64,000 nucleotides of DNA from Hydrogenobacter sp. T-2 (lineage in GTDB: Bacteria > Aquificota > Aquificia > Aquificales > Aquificaceae), in the NCBI RefSeq assembly GCF_033971325.1, contig NZ_CP117180.1, positions 192,041-256,040 of the forward strand, given 5' to 3'. Of the stretch, positions 1 through 9,392 are shown one piece after another (positions within the stretch are counted from its first letter, which is position 1; each line of letters opens with the position of its first letter). The position numbers and the translations under genes were made by a program. The notes beneath the pieces were generated by a model. It was not told the origin of the DNA. It saw only the letters and a program-made list of their open reading frames with translations, and ran no database searches.

Positions 1-634
1 AGGCAGGGTGGTCTCCAAAGTCTATCCACTTTTTAATCTCTTTAGCGAGTTTGTCGCTGTTTGTGGCTATTGCACCACCTTCTCCCATAGGTAGGTTCTT
101 GGAGGCATAAAAGCTAAAGGCGGAGATATGCCCGAGAGAGCCAGCCCTTTTGCCCTTCCAAAGAGCTCCGTGAGCTTGAGCAGAATCTTCAAGCACATAA
201 AAGCCATACCTTTCAGAGAGCCACATAATGGCGTCCATATCCGCAGTCTGTCCGTATAGATGCACGGGTATAACCACCTTTGGTCTGTATTTTTTTACCG
301 CATCCTCAAGTTGCTCAGGGTCCATGGTATAGTAGCTGTCCACATCCACTACCACTGGCACACCACCCGCAAGATAGACCGCATCAATGGTTGCCATAAA
401 ACTCATAGCAGGGACTATTACCCTTTCTCCCTCAACACCAAGAGCCTTCAAAGCTATAAAGAGAGCTACAGTCCCAGAGCAAACAGTAAACATATGCTTT
501 ACGCCAAGGTATTGGGCAAACTCCTCTTGAAAAAGAGAAGTCCACTTACCCCTCGTTATCTGCCCACTTTCCAAGATCTCAAGCACAAGCTCCTTTTCCT
601 CTTGTGTAAACCTCTGCTCAATAATTTTAATCAT
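1..634 (-). CDS. DegT/DnrJ/EryC1-family sugar aminotransferase (partial, 3' end outside window)
   Basis: The N-terminal 211 residues are present; the gene runs off the left edge. This PLP-dependent family transfers an amino group to keto-sugar nucleotides during surface polysaccharide synthesis. Seen here: the start MIKIIEQRFTQEE, the cofactor-pocket stretch TVCSGTVALFIALKAL, EDSAQAHGA with the PLP-ring aspartate, and SFYASKNL with the probable Schiff-base lysine. The ATG at 634 is chosen because the reading frame matches the family from its first residues. No Shine-Dalgarno site is seen; a TATATT box ends 9 bases upstream. The exact sugar substrate cannot be told from half a protein. Its presence on a chromosome that also carries PseG and PseH makes an amino-sugar role likely. 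Confidence 0.9.
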   Translation of the reverse strand, partial: MIKIIEQRFTQEEKELVLEILESGQITRGKWTSLFQEEFAQYLGVKHMFTVCSGTVALFIALKALGVEGERVIVPAMSFMATIDAVYLAGGVPVVVDVDSYYTMDPEQLEDAVKKYRPKVVIPVHLYGQTADMDAIMWLSERYGFYVLEDSAQAHGALWKGKRAGSLGHISAFSFYASKNLPMGEGGAIATNSDKLAKEIKKWIDFGDHPA

Positions 635-713
635 AATCAAACCAATATACGCCTAATACCATTGCAAAGTTGCGAAAGGTAAAGTATAGCAGGTCTATAG
701 CCAATGCAAATTT

Positions 714-2894
714 TCACAAGACCTTAAGCAAAGTTTCCAATCTCTCTGCGTCAGTGAAGCTGGTGGACAAGTCCGCTGTAGGATGCCCATATAGACCGCA
801 AAGGGAGACCACCTTTGTGTCTGTGTGCTTTTTCAAAAGCCTTATTACAAAGTCCGTTCTATAGCAATGGACTCCCACAAGCACCGTTAGGTCATGTTTC
901 CCGTGCAGGACCGCATGGTGTGGGTTTGGTGGGTCCATCTCCACCGCAGGGTCATAATTTTTGAGCTTTGGTCTGTAGTCAGGCAAAGCCTTTATGTTAA
1001 ACTTCCCTACCTTTTCTATCAGTTCCCTTACAAGCCTTGCCTTATTTTGTAGCTCCTTATCTCCAAAATCCCAAAAGAGCAAGGGTCCCACCACCAGCGT
1101 GGGTTTTTCCGATTCCCTTATCCACTTTGCAAGGGTTTCAAAGGCTTGCTGGTAGCTAAGGACTTCTTCTCCTATGGTTGCCTCTCCGAGGAAAACCTCC
1201 CTTTGCATAGAGGTTCTTGTCCTGTCCTCCTCAGGCGTCGGCACTGCCTTAGGCTTTTTGTAATAGGAGGGTTTAAAGTCCGCAAGGTAAGGTGAAAAGT
1301 CAAAGCTAAGCTCTCTTTTGCCAAAATCCTCTTTCACATCTTCCTTTATGGAGAGACTGCTATAGAGGTCTTCTTTTATGAGGTCAAGCTCCACTGTAAA
1401 CTCTCCATGATATGCCTTTTCTTCCTCTTCCACTCCAAGACTGTAGCAAGTGGTCCCTACTATATCAAAAAGCACACCCTTGGCACCTTCTTGAGAAGCC
1501 TTTCTGAATATCTCATACCGCTTTTCGTAAAACTCATAACAGCAGTGTCCTATATAGGTGTATCCATTCTGAGCACACCAAAGGAGCGTATCCCTCAAAA
1601 GCTCAAAGGAGGTTATAGTAATAGGTATCATGCCCTTTTGGTAGGCGAGCCTGTAGGCATCTCCCACCGTGCAACCTCCACACTCCCCACAGTCATCAAG
1701 ATGTCTGTAGTCGCACCAGCGAGGCTTGGCGCAATAAGGCAGAAGCATAACCTTAGCCTTTTCTATGTTTTCTATAAGCCCACCACCTATGGACGCTATT
1801 ATGTTATTCAGTCTTTTTTTTTCTATACCCAAGTCTATTCCCTCTATTTTCCGCAGAGGGAAAAGCACAGCCTCTACAAGGTCATCCACTGTAAGGTTTA
1901 GCCCTTCCCAGTCCCTTTGAGAGAAAAACTCCCTTATTCTCTTTTCCACATCCACTATGGGTGTGTGCTTTAGATAAGCCTCAAGGTCGTATATGAGCCT
2001 TTGAGGTCTCACGAAAAAGTCTCCGTTTATTATTACCTGTTGGAGGACCTTGCTCTGCAGGTCCACCTTGGCAGAAACCCTAAAGGTTCCACCAGGGCAT
2101 CTGTATATGCCATAGAGCATTTCACTATCTTCAGGTGCTTTCTTTACATGATAGACCCAATCATCACTTCTAAAATAGTCCCTTTTTTCTTCAAGTAGCC
2201 TTATCTCCTCCTGTGTAAGGTCTCCCCACTCAAATTCAATGTTGAGTTCTTCCCTTAGACCCTCAAGAAGTGCGGAAAAAACCTCTTCCTTGGGAGGCAA
2301 ATACCCCAAAGCCCTCTTTACCCACTCAACCCTGTCCTCTGCGGATTTTATACCCTTTGAAGTGAGCTTTTCTACAGGAATCTGCAGGGACTTTAGCATC
2401 CTTTCCACGTTAAAGTCCATAAGCACCGTTCCTTGATATAGGAAAGCTCTGCCTTCAAAAACTCCACCTGTGCCAGATATCTTTCTGCCCTCCACCTCTA
2501 TGTCATTTCTTGGTCTAAACTCCGCCCTTATTCCAAGTTTTTGAAGTCCCTTTGCCACACCGGTGCATATTTTCCTTGTAAGCTCTTCGTAGCTAAGGTT
2601 TCCAAGCTGGTCGGTGGTGGCTATAACCTCCCAACCTATCTGCGTTTCGTCAAAGTATATGGCACCACCGCCTGTTATCCTTCTTCCTACCTCTATGCCC
2701 TCTCTTTGTGTATATTCAAACCTTACCTCTTGCTCCACAGCTTGATGAAAGCCCACAAGCACGCACTCAGGTTTAAACTGCAAAAACCTTATAGTGGGTG
2801 GAATTTTACCTTCGGACATTAAGTCCAGCATTATCCTATCAAGTGCTATGTTCTCATAGTGAGGTCTTTGACCTGTATACAAAACTCGCCACAT
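714..2894 (-). CDS. Lipoate-protein ligase A domain fused to DUF116 and a CdhB-like domain
   Basis: A 726-residue protein with three recognisable parts. Residues about 1-330 are a lipoate/octanoate-protein ligase (RRITGGGAIYFDE and the lysine region GRKISGTGGVFEGRAFLYQG) with its accessory domain. Residues about 370-520 match DUF116, with clustered cysteines (CAKPRWCDYRHLDDCGECGG and later CC and C). Residues about 595-726 resemble the epsilon subunit (CdhB) of archaeal CO dehydrogenase/acetyl-CoA synthase, with LVVGPLLF, DLTVLVGVHCYRTD and HPTADLS. The start has a clear AGGAGG Shine-Dalgarno site. The ligase should attach lipoyl groups to carrier proteins such as GcvH or the LbpA protein of the sulfur-oxidising Hdr-like pathway. 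The roles of the other two domains are unknown. No CO dehydrogenase genes are in the window. Confidence 0.85.
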   Translation of the reverse strand: MWRVLYTGQRPHYENIALDRIMLDLMSEGKIPPTIRFLQFKPECVLVGFHQAVEQEVRFEYTQREGIEVGRRITGGGAIYFDETQIGWEVIATTDQLGNLSYEELTRKICTGVAKGLQKLGIRAEFRPRNDIEVEGRKISGTGGVFEGRAFLYQGTVLMDFNVERMLKSLQIPVEKLTSKGIKSAEDRVEWVKRALGYLPPKEEVFSALLEGLREELNIEFEWGDLTQEEIRLLEEKRDYFRSDDWVYHVKKAPEDSEMLYGIYRCPGGTFRVSAKVDLQSKVLQQVIINGDFFVRPQRLIYDLEAYLKHTPIVDVEKRIREFFSQRDWEGLNLTVDDLVEAVLFPLRKIEGIDLGIEKKRLNNIIASIGGGLIENIEKAKVMLLPYCAKPRWCDYRHLDDCGECGGCTVGDAYRLAYQKGMIPITITSFELLRDTLLWCAQNGYTYIGHCCYEFYEKRYEIFRKASQEGAKGVLFDIVGTTCYSLGVEEEEKAYHGEFTVELDLIKEDLYSSLSIKEDVKEDFGKRELSFDFSPYLADFKPSYYKKPKAVPTPEEDRTRTSMQREVFLGEATIGEEVLSYQQAFETLAKWIRESEKPTLVVGPLLFWDFGDKELQNKARLVRELIEKVGKFNIKALPDYRPKLKNYDPAVEMDPPNPHHAVLHGKHDLTVLVGVHCYRTDFVIRLLKKHTDTKVVSLCGLYGHPTADLSTSFTDAERLETLLKVL

Positions 2895-3002
2895 ACCTGC
2901 CTCCTTTTTAAGTTCAAGTAAATTTTAGGCTTTTGTGTGGATTGTTTTTGTGATATGCGTCAGATTATCTCAAGAAAGGTTGTGGTAGGCTTTTAACAGG
3001 TT

Positions 3003-3935
3003 ATGAGTTTTCTTGTCAAGTTTCAAAGCCTTTGGGTCATCTTTGCTGTCCTTTTGGGTTTGTATTTGAGTAGGTTTGAGGCTATAAGGGAAGTCTCTGG
3101 CTACCTTATAACGCCCTCCTTGGTTCTCATGCTCTTTGGTCTATTTCTTGGCATGCCCCTTAGGGAAGTGTTAGATGCTTACAGAAACCGTAGGTTTTTC
3201 CTTATAAGCCTGATGGTTAACTTTCTCATTACCCCTGCGGTTGCATATCTTCTTGGGTATATATTCCTAAGGGAAAATACAGCCCTCTGGATAGGCTTTG
3301 TGATGCTCTTAGTCACTCCTTGCACTGACTGGTATCTTATCTTCACCGCCATGGCAGGTGGAAACCTACCCCTTAGCACCTCTATACTACCCGTAAACTT
3401 TTTTATGCAGGTAGCCCTTTTACCTCTTTATCTGGAGCTGTTCTTTTCTAAGGAAGGTTTCGTTAACTTCTGGTCCATTTTGGAAAGCATAGCCTTTGTG
3501 ATAGTGTTGCCCCTTCTTACTGCCCAAGCTCTCAGAAGGTTAAGGTTTTCGGAGAGGCTTTCCTTCTTAGTGAATTTTCAAAGCCTTTTTCTCTTTATTG
3601 CCATCGTATCCATGTTTGCCTCTCAAGGTCAGGCTATAACCCACAACCCCTTTTTGCTTTTGAAAATGCTTCCACCTCTTCTTATCTTCTTTCTCTTTGC
3701 CTTTTTATTAGGTATTTTTCTTGGACGCCTTTTACTCAGGAGCTACCAAAACACTGCCAGCTTGACCCTTACCCTAATGGCAAGGAACTCACCCATAGCT
3801 TTGGCTATAGCCCTTACCGCCTTTGAGAACGAACCCCTTATAGCCCTTGCCTTGGTGATAGGACCCTTGGTAGAACTGCCCGTGCTCTTTTTAGCAGTAA
3901 GAGGGCTTTTACTCTTAAAGAAATTGAGCTTATAA
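3003..3935 (+). CDS. ACR3/bile-acid-symporter-family membrane transporter (possible arsenite exporter)
   Basis: 310 residues, almost entirely hydrophobic, with about ten predicted membrane helices, the usual size and shape of the BASS superfamily. The stretch LLVTPCTDWYLIFTAMAGGN, around residues 103-122, has the conserved cysteine after a TP pair that marks ACR3-type arsenite exporters; this cysteine is needed for metalloid export in characterised members. The C-terminal LMARNSPIALAIAL is the other conserved half-helix pair. No arsenate reductase or ArsR gene is adjacent, so a different anion substrate is possible. Divergently placed from the lipoate-ligase fusion with 108 bases between them. 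The stop codon overlaps the -10 box of argH. Confidence 0.75.
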   Translation: MSFLVKFQSLWVIFAVLLGLYLSRFEAIREVSGYLITPSLVLMLFGLFLGMPLREVLDAYRNRRFFLISLMVNFLITPAVAYLLGYIFLRENTALWIGFVMLLVTPCTDWYLIFTAMAGGNLPLSTSILPVNFFMQVALLPLYLELFFSKEGFVNFWSILESIAFVIVLPLLTAQALRRLRFSERLSFLVNFQSLFLFIAIVSMFASQGQAITHNPFLLLKMLPPLLIFFLFAFLLGIFLGRLLLRSYQNTASLTLTLMARNSPIALAIALTAFENEPLIALALVIGPLVELPVLFLAVRGLLLLKKLSL

Positions 3936-3936
3936 T
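3908..3936 (+). promoter_or_regulatory. Predicted argH promoter, leaderless type
   Basis: TTTACT at 3908-3913 and TATAAT at 3931-3936 are separated by 17 bases. The -10 box overlaps the stop codon of the upstream transporter and ends 6 bases before the argH ATG, so transcription would start at or next to the start codon. No Shine-Dalgarno sequence exists. Confidence 0.55.
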
Positions 3937-3942
3937 TTTCCC

Positions 3943-5319
3943 ATGCAAAAGCCTTGGGAAGGCAGGTTTAAAGAAAAAACAGAGGAGTTTGTGGAGAGGT
4001 TTACCCAGTCGGTAAGTTTTGACAAGGAGCTTGCCCTGTGGGATATAAAACAAAGCAAAGCCCACGTAAAAACCCTACAAAAGGCTGGAGTGCTTACAGA
4101 AGAAGAAGCCCAAAAACTCCTTCTTGGTCTTGAAGACATAGAAAAGGACATAAAGGAAGGAAGTTTTGACTTCAAGCAGGAGCTGGAAGATGTGCATATG
4201 AACATAGAGGCGGAGCTCATAAGAAGGCTTGGAGAAGTGGGAGGAAAGCTACACACCGCAAGAAGTAGAAACGACCAAGTGGCTACCGACGAAAGGCTAT
4301 ACATAAAGGACAAGCTAATAGAGGTCATCCAAAGCCTAAGGGCTCTCAGAAGAGAGCTCGTGAAATTAGCGGAAAGGTCTGTGGATATCCTACTGCCTTC
4401 CTACACTCACCTTCAGAGGGCTCAACCCATAAGGCTTGCTCACTACTTTCTTGCCTACAGAGAGATGTTTCTAAGCGACGAGCAAAGGTTTATGAACGCC
4501 TATAGAAGTGCGGACTGTTTGCCCCTTGGCTCTGGAGCGTCCGCAGGTGTGGACTTTCCATTGGATAGGTTTTATACCGCAGAGCTCTTAGGCTTTGGTA
4601 GGCTTTGCAGAAATTCCCTGCAGGCAACTGCAGAGAGGGACTTTATCCTTGATGTGCTGTATGCTTGTGCAGTCTGTGGCATGAGGCTTTCAAGGCTTTC
4701 AGAGGACCTAATAATCTGGTCTACGGAGGAGTTTGGCTTTGTAGACCTGCCCGACAGGCTATGCACTGGAAGCTCCATAATGCCTCAGAAGAAAAACCCA
4801 GATGTGCTTGAGCTAATAAGAGGCAAAACTGGAAGGCTTTATGGAAATCTTATGAACCTTTTGGTGGTCCTAAAGGGTCTTCCTATGGCATACAACAGAG
4901 ACCTACAAGAGGACAAAGAACCCCTCTTTGATAGCTTAAGGACTATAAAGGACTGTATTGAAGGTATAACACTTGTATTAGAAGGCATGAGTATAAGGGC
5001 AGACAGGATGGGAAAAGCAAGTGGAGGCTTTACCCTCATGACAGACCTTGCCAACTACTTGGTCTTGAAAGGAATCCCCTTTAGGCAGGCACATAAGGCC
5101 GCAGGCTCAATAACCGCCTACCTTCTTGAAAAGGGCAAAAAACCAGAGGAGCTTACACTTGAAGAGCTAAGGAGTTTTTCTGAGCTTTACCAAGAGGATG
5201 CCTTGGAGCTTTTTAGACCAGATAGGGTAGCAGACAGGAGAAAAACCTACGGCGGGACCGCCAAAGAGGAAATCATAAAAAGACTACAAGTAGCCAAAAG
5301 GGAGGAAGGTATGCCATGA
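3943..5319 (+). CDS. argH: Argininosuccinate lyase
   Basis: 458 residues, full length. It cleaves argininosuccinate to arginine and fumarate, the last step of arginine synthesis, as a cytoplasmic homotetramer. The fumarase/aspartase-superfamily signature GSSIMPQKKNPD, around residues 277-288, carries the flexible-loop catalytic serine. The N-terminal MQKPWEGRF and TARSRNDQVATD are also typical of the family. The start ATG lies 6 bases after a TATAAT box and lacks a Shine-Dalgarno site. The gene ends in an ATGA overlap with a small LapA-like gene, so the two are probably translated together. Confidence 0.97.
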   Translation: MQKPWEGRFKEKTEEFVERFTQSVSFDKELALWDIKQSKAHVKTLQKAGVLTEEEAQKLLLGLEDIEKDIKEGSFDFKQELEDVHMNIEAELIRRLGEVGGKLHTARSRNDQVATDERLYIKDKLIEVIQSLRALRRELVKLAERSVDILLPSYTHLQRAQPIRLAHYFLAYREMFLSDEQRFMNAYRSADCLPLGSGASAGVDFPLDRFYTAELLGFGRLCRNSLQATAERDFILDVLYACAVCGMRLSRLSEDLIIWSTEEFGFVDLPDRLCTGSSIMPQKKNPDVLELIRGKTGRLYGNLMNLLVVLKGLPMAYNRDLQEDKEPLFDSLRTIKDCIEGITLVLEGMSIRADRMGKASGGFTLMTDLANYLVLKGIPFRQAHKAAGSITAYLLEKGKKPEELTLEELRSFSELYQEDALELFRPDRVADRRKTYGGTAKEEIIKRLQVAKREEGMP

Positions 5320-5540
5320 AGATGCTTTTGGTTTTTCTTTTGCTTATAATAACTGCAGGGATATCTGGAACTATAGTATTCCTCAATCAGGAAAGGGTTG
5401 TGCTTGTGCTTACGCCAACCTTTAGAGATGTATACTACATAGTCCCTCCAATGCCTCTGGGGCTTTTGGTGGTTTTGAGTTTCTTTATAGGTCTTCTTGT
5501 GGGATATATCACTGGAGTTATATCTAAATTCTTTAAGTAG
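5316..5540 (+). CDS. Small LapA-like (DUF1049) inner-membrane protein
   Basis: 74 residues with two membrane helices, residues about 1-22 and 46-70, flanking a short segment containing FLNQERVVL. That layout and the phrase following the first helix match the LapA/DUF1049 family, whose Escherichia coli member helps control lipopolysaccharide synthesis. It starts inside the argH stop codon (ATGA overlap). It is shorter than LapA and lacks the cytoplasmic tail that binds LapB, so the shared function is an inference. Confidence 0.7.
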   Translation: MKMLLVFLLLIITAGISGTIVFLNQERVVLVLTPTFRDVYYIVPPMPLGLLVVLSFFIGLLVGYITGVISKFFK

Positions 5541-5559
5541 AGTTATAGATTGAAGCTAT

Positions 5560-5883
5560 TCCTTTTAGGTGTGGAGCAAGTCTTGAGCAGATAAGATGTT
5601 TTAAACAAAGCATATAGAAACTGCCTGTCCTTTATCCGCTTTACCCTATAAGCCACTCTCTTTGGTACATAGCAAGCCTAACTTCTATGGGATATAAAGC
5701 TATCTCTTGTATGGACTTTAAAAGACCTTCCTCAATACCGATTTACTTACCTTCCTCAAGATCAATCTGTTTACCCTTTTCAATGCCAATAATCTCAACC
5801 TCTTTCTCTTTGGCAATTTTATGTCCTCAGGTCTAACCATTATAGGCATGTGTCTGATCTCCTCTGTTAGCCTTATCCTTAAG
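5560..5883 (-). pseudogene. Degenerate third copy of an Rpn-type nuclease tail
   Basis: This gap between the LapA-like gene and the next open frame holds no intact gene. Translating the minus strand gives RLTEEIRHMPIMVRPEDIKL, then a frameshift, then EIIGIEKGKQIDLEEGK and a stop. After that come IGIEEGLLKSIQEIALYP and, further on, RIKDRQFLYALFK. Each piece aligns in order with the C-terminal third of the neighbouring Rpn-family protein. The frame changes and internal stops show that it is decaying. Confidence 0.8.
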
Positions 5884-6282
5884 TTATGCATTCAGTTCTT
5901 GTTTTAAGACTTCCAATATTCTATCAGAGCTTATTAGCTTTTTAATCAAAGCATGTAGAAACTCTCTATCTTTTATTTCTCTTACCTTTTCTGCCAAACC
6001 CTCCGGCACATAGCCAAGTTTGCCCTCTACGAGAGTTATAACTATCTCCTGTGTGGATTTCAAAAGTCCCTCCTCAAGACCAACCCGCTTACCCTTTTCA
6101 ATACCAATAATCTCACCCTCCTGAAAGCCGATCTGTTTGCCTTCCTCAATACCAATCTGTTTACCTTCCTCAAGCCCAAGCCTGTATAAAAGATCCTTCT
6201 TCAACTTCCTCTTCGGCAATCTTATATCCTCAGGTCTAACTACTATAGGCATGTGTTTGACCTCCTCCGTGAGCCTTGCCAC
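5884..6282 (-). pseudogene. Truncated Rpn-family copy lacking the nuclease domain
   Basis: 132 codons, GTG start 18 bases after the stop of the full-length copy upstream. It aligns with residues about 186-301 of that protein (shared HMPIVVRPEDIRLPK and GKLGYVPE) but has none of the N-terminal PD-(D/E)XK core. The glutamate/glycine repeat region (EEGKQIG-type units) is longer here, five units against about three. It is either a remnant of a tandem duplication or a still-translated tail fragment. Without the catalytic part it cannot be a nuclease. The open frame could be kept by chance because the duplication is recent. Confidence 0.65.
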
Positions 6283-6300
6283 TATGAGTTTTGAATTAGT

Positions 6301-7206
6301 CTATGAAATTCTCAGTTCAGTAGACAAAACCTGCATAACGTCCTCAGAAGTAGAAGCCAACTTCTTGGCTAAAGACCTCAAAAACTCCACGTCTTTTATT
6401 TCCCTTATCCTATTTGCTATTTCTTCAGGCACATAGCCGAGTTTACCTTCAATTATGGCTATAAGCATCTCTTGTGCGGACTTTATAAGACCTTCCTCAA
6501 GTCCGATGTGTTTACCCTCTTCAAGTCCAATCTGTTTACCCTCCTCAAGCCCAAGCCTATACAGAATATCCTTTCTCAACATCTTCTTTGGCAACCTTAT
6601 ATCCTCAGGTCTAACCACTATAGGCATGTGCCTAACCTCCTCTGTTAGCCTTATCCTTAAGTTAGGTCTTAGTTCTGTCAACGTCAAGGCTTTCAAAAGA
6701 TAGTCTTTTCTCTCTTCCTCGTTCATACCTTCCATTGTCTTTATGAGTTTCTCTATCAGATATGCCTCGTCCTCTACCTTACACAAACATGCCAGTAGCC
6801 TATCCATAGGGTCTGGACTTTCCAAAAGCACCTTGCAGTCTATCTGCCTTATGTCAAGTATTTCATAGCTAAAGGTAAGATTTCTAAGCCTTAGCCTTGA
6901 CTTCATTCTGAGCTTTCTGTTTCCCACATACACAAGGAGCTGTTTTATTGGAGTGTTAGGATATCTCTCCAATATGGCAAGGTAATAGCGTAGCATTCTG
7001 AAGGGCATGTTAGGGTCGTTGAAGGATTGGAATTCTATATGCAATACGCTTTCATCCTCAAGCCTTGCCAAGAAGTCCACTCTTAACTCTGTAGAAGGGA
7101 AGTTTGTGGGTAGCAGTTCCTTTATGGGTGCTGGTGCAAGTATTTTGCTTAGCCTGTGTGGGATTTCTTCAAAGATGTCTTTTAGAGCTATGTCTTTTGA
7201 AGGCAC
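6301..7206 (-). CDS. Rpn-family PD-(D/E)XK nuclease/putative transposase
   Basis: 301 residues, GTG start. The N-terminal half has the PD-(D/E)XK pattern of Rpn/YhgA-type proteins: D44 in LRVDFLARLED, then E58 and Q60 in VLHIEFQS, followed by PFRMLRYY. The tail carries repeated EEGKQIG units (about residues 222-245) and a helical end. Rpn proteins are DNA endonucleases linked to recombination and phage defence, and they often occur as multicopy, rapidly changing families, as here with two broken copies just downstream. It follows serS by 35 bases. An extended -10 (TGCTATAAT) ends 6 bases before the GTG, so it probably has its own leaderless transcript. Confidence 0.8.
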   Translation of the reverse strand: MPSKDIALKDIFEEIPHRLSKILAPAPIKELLPTNFPSTELRVDFLARLEDESVLHIEFQSFNDPNMPFRMLRYYLAILERYPNTPIKQLLVYVGNRKLRMKSRLRLRNLTFSYEILDIRQIDCKVLLESPDPMDRLLACLCKVEDEAYLIEKLIKTMEGMNEEERKDYLLKALTLTELRPNLRIRLTEEVRHMPIVVRPEDIRLPKKMLRKDILYRLGLEEGKQIGLEEGKHIGLEEGLIKSAQEMLIAIIEGKLGYVPEEIANRIREIKDVEFLRSLAKKLASTSEDVMQVLSTELRIS

Positions 7207-7212
7207 TTAAGG

Positions 7213-7221
7213 ATTATAGCA
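7213..7221 (-). promoter_or_regulatory. Extended -10 promoter of the Rpn-family gene
   Basis: Minus-strand TGCTATAAT lies in the 35-base gap after serS. The hexamer ends 6 bases before the GTG start, and no Shine-Dalgarno site is present. The -35 region is weak (TTTAGC at 17 bases), as is usual with an extended -10. Confidence 0.45.
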
Positions 7222-7241
7222 TGTTTTAAGCCTTTGCTAAA

Positions 7242-8537
<1,296 letters not shown>

Positions 8538-9392
8538 TCATGGATTTAACTCCAAAGACCTTCTTTTTGCACTCGCTTTGCGAAGATATTCAGTGAGCTC
8601 CTCTTCTTTCCCTTCCCTTATGGCTTCCCTTAGTCTTTGCAAAGAAGACATAAACACCTCTATAGCTTTGACCACCTCTTGGGAGTTTTCCAAGAAAATA
8701 TCCCTCCACATAACTGGGTCAGAGCCAGCTATACGAGTAAAGTCCCTAAAGCCACCGCCAGGGTATCTAAAGAGGTCTATCTCTTTGCTTAGCCTATCTA
8801 CCGCATCCATCAGGGCAAAGGCTACCGCATGAGGCAGGTGAGAAACCACCCCAAAAACAAAGTCATGCACGTATGGGTCCATTTCTTCAACCAAAGAGCC
8901 TATTTTAGTCCACAGGTCTTTTATCTTTTCCTTTGCTTCCCTGTGAGTTTTTTCTGTAGGTGTGAGGATAAACCGCTTTCCTCTAAAGAGGTCTTTTAGA
9001 GAGTTTTCCACTCCTGCCTTCTCTGTGCCCGCTATAGGATGTCCTCCCACGAACCTTTCGCCAAGTATTTCTTCCAACCTGTAAACAAGCCTTCCCTTTA
9101 CCGAGCCAAGGTCGGAAACCACACACTCCTTGCTTATATGGTCTTTTATAACCTCTGCTATTGGAAGAAAGGTCCTCACAGGCGTTGCCAACATCACCAA
9201 GTCTGGCTCAAAGAGTCTTACGCTTTTTAGGTCAGTTGAGCCCTCTTGAATAACACCCAGTTGCTTGCCCTTCTCTACCGCTTGAGGATTTATATCTATC
9301 CCAAAGACTTCACAACCTATCGCTTCCCTACAAGCAAGAGCAAAAGAACCTCCCATAAAGCCCACACCTACTACCGCTACCCTCTTAAACAT
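8538..9392 (-). CDS. tyrA: Prephenate/arogenate dehydrogenase
   Basis: 284 residues. It oxidatively decarboxylates prephenate (or arogenate) with NAD(P) to give the tyrosine precursor. The Rossmann loop VVGVGFMGGSFALA is at residues about 6-19. GGHPIAGTEKAGVENS and FGVVSHLPHAVAFAL match the conserved substrate-binding segments, including the catalytic histidine. There is no chorismate mutase or ACT domain, so this is the short monofunctional form. The ATG overlaps the pyrC stop region by 8 bases, which suggests translational coupling in a CDF-pyrC-tyrA-serS run. Confidence 0.94.
   Translation of the reverse strand: MFKRVAVVGVGFMGGSFALACREAIGCEVFGIDINPQAVEKGKQLGVIQEGSTDLKSVRLFEPDLVMLATPVRTFLPIAEVIKDHISKECVVSDLGSVKGRLVYRLEEILGERFVGGHPIAGTEKAGVENSLKDLFRGKRFILTPTEKTHREAKEKIKDLWTKIGSLVEEMDPYVHDFVFGVVSHLPHAVAFALMDAVDRLSKEIDLFRYPGGGFRDFTRIAGSDPVMWRDIFLENSQEVVKAIEVFMSSLQRLREAIREGKEEELTEYLRKASAKRRSLELNP

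Noticed and set aside
5541..5883. Possible insertion sequence remnant between the LapA-like gene and the Rpn fragment
   Set aside because: No inverted repeats or transposase were seen; the content aligns with the tail of the neighbouring Rpn-family gene.
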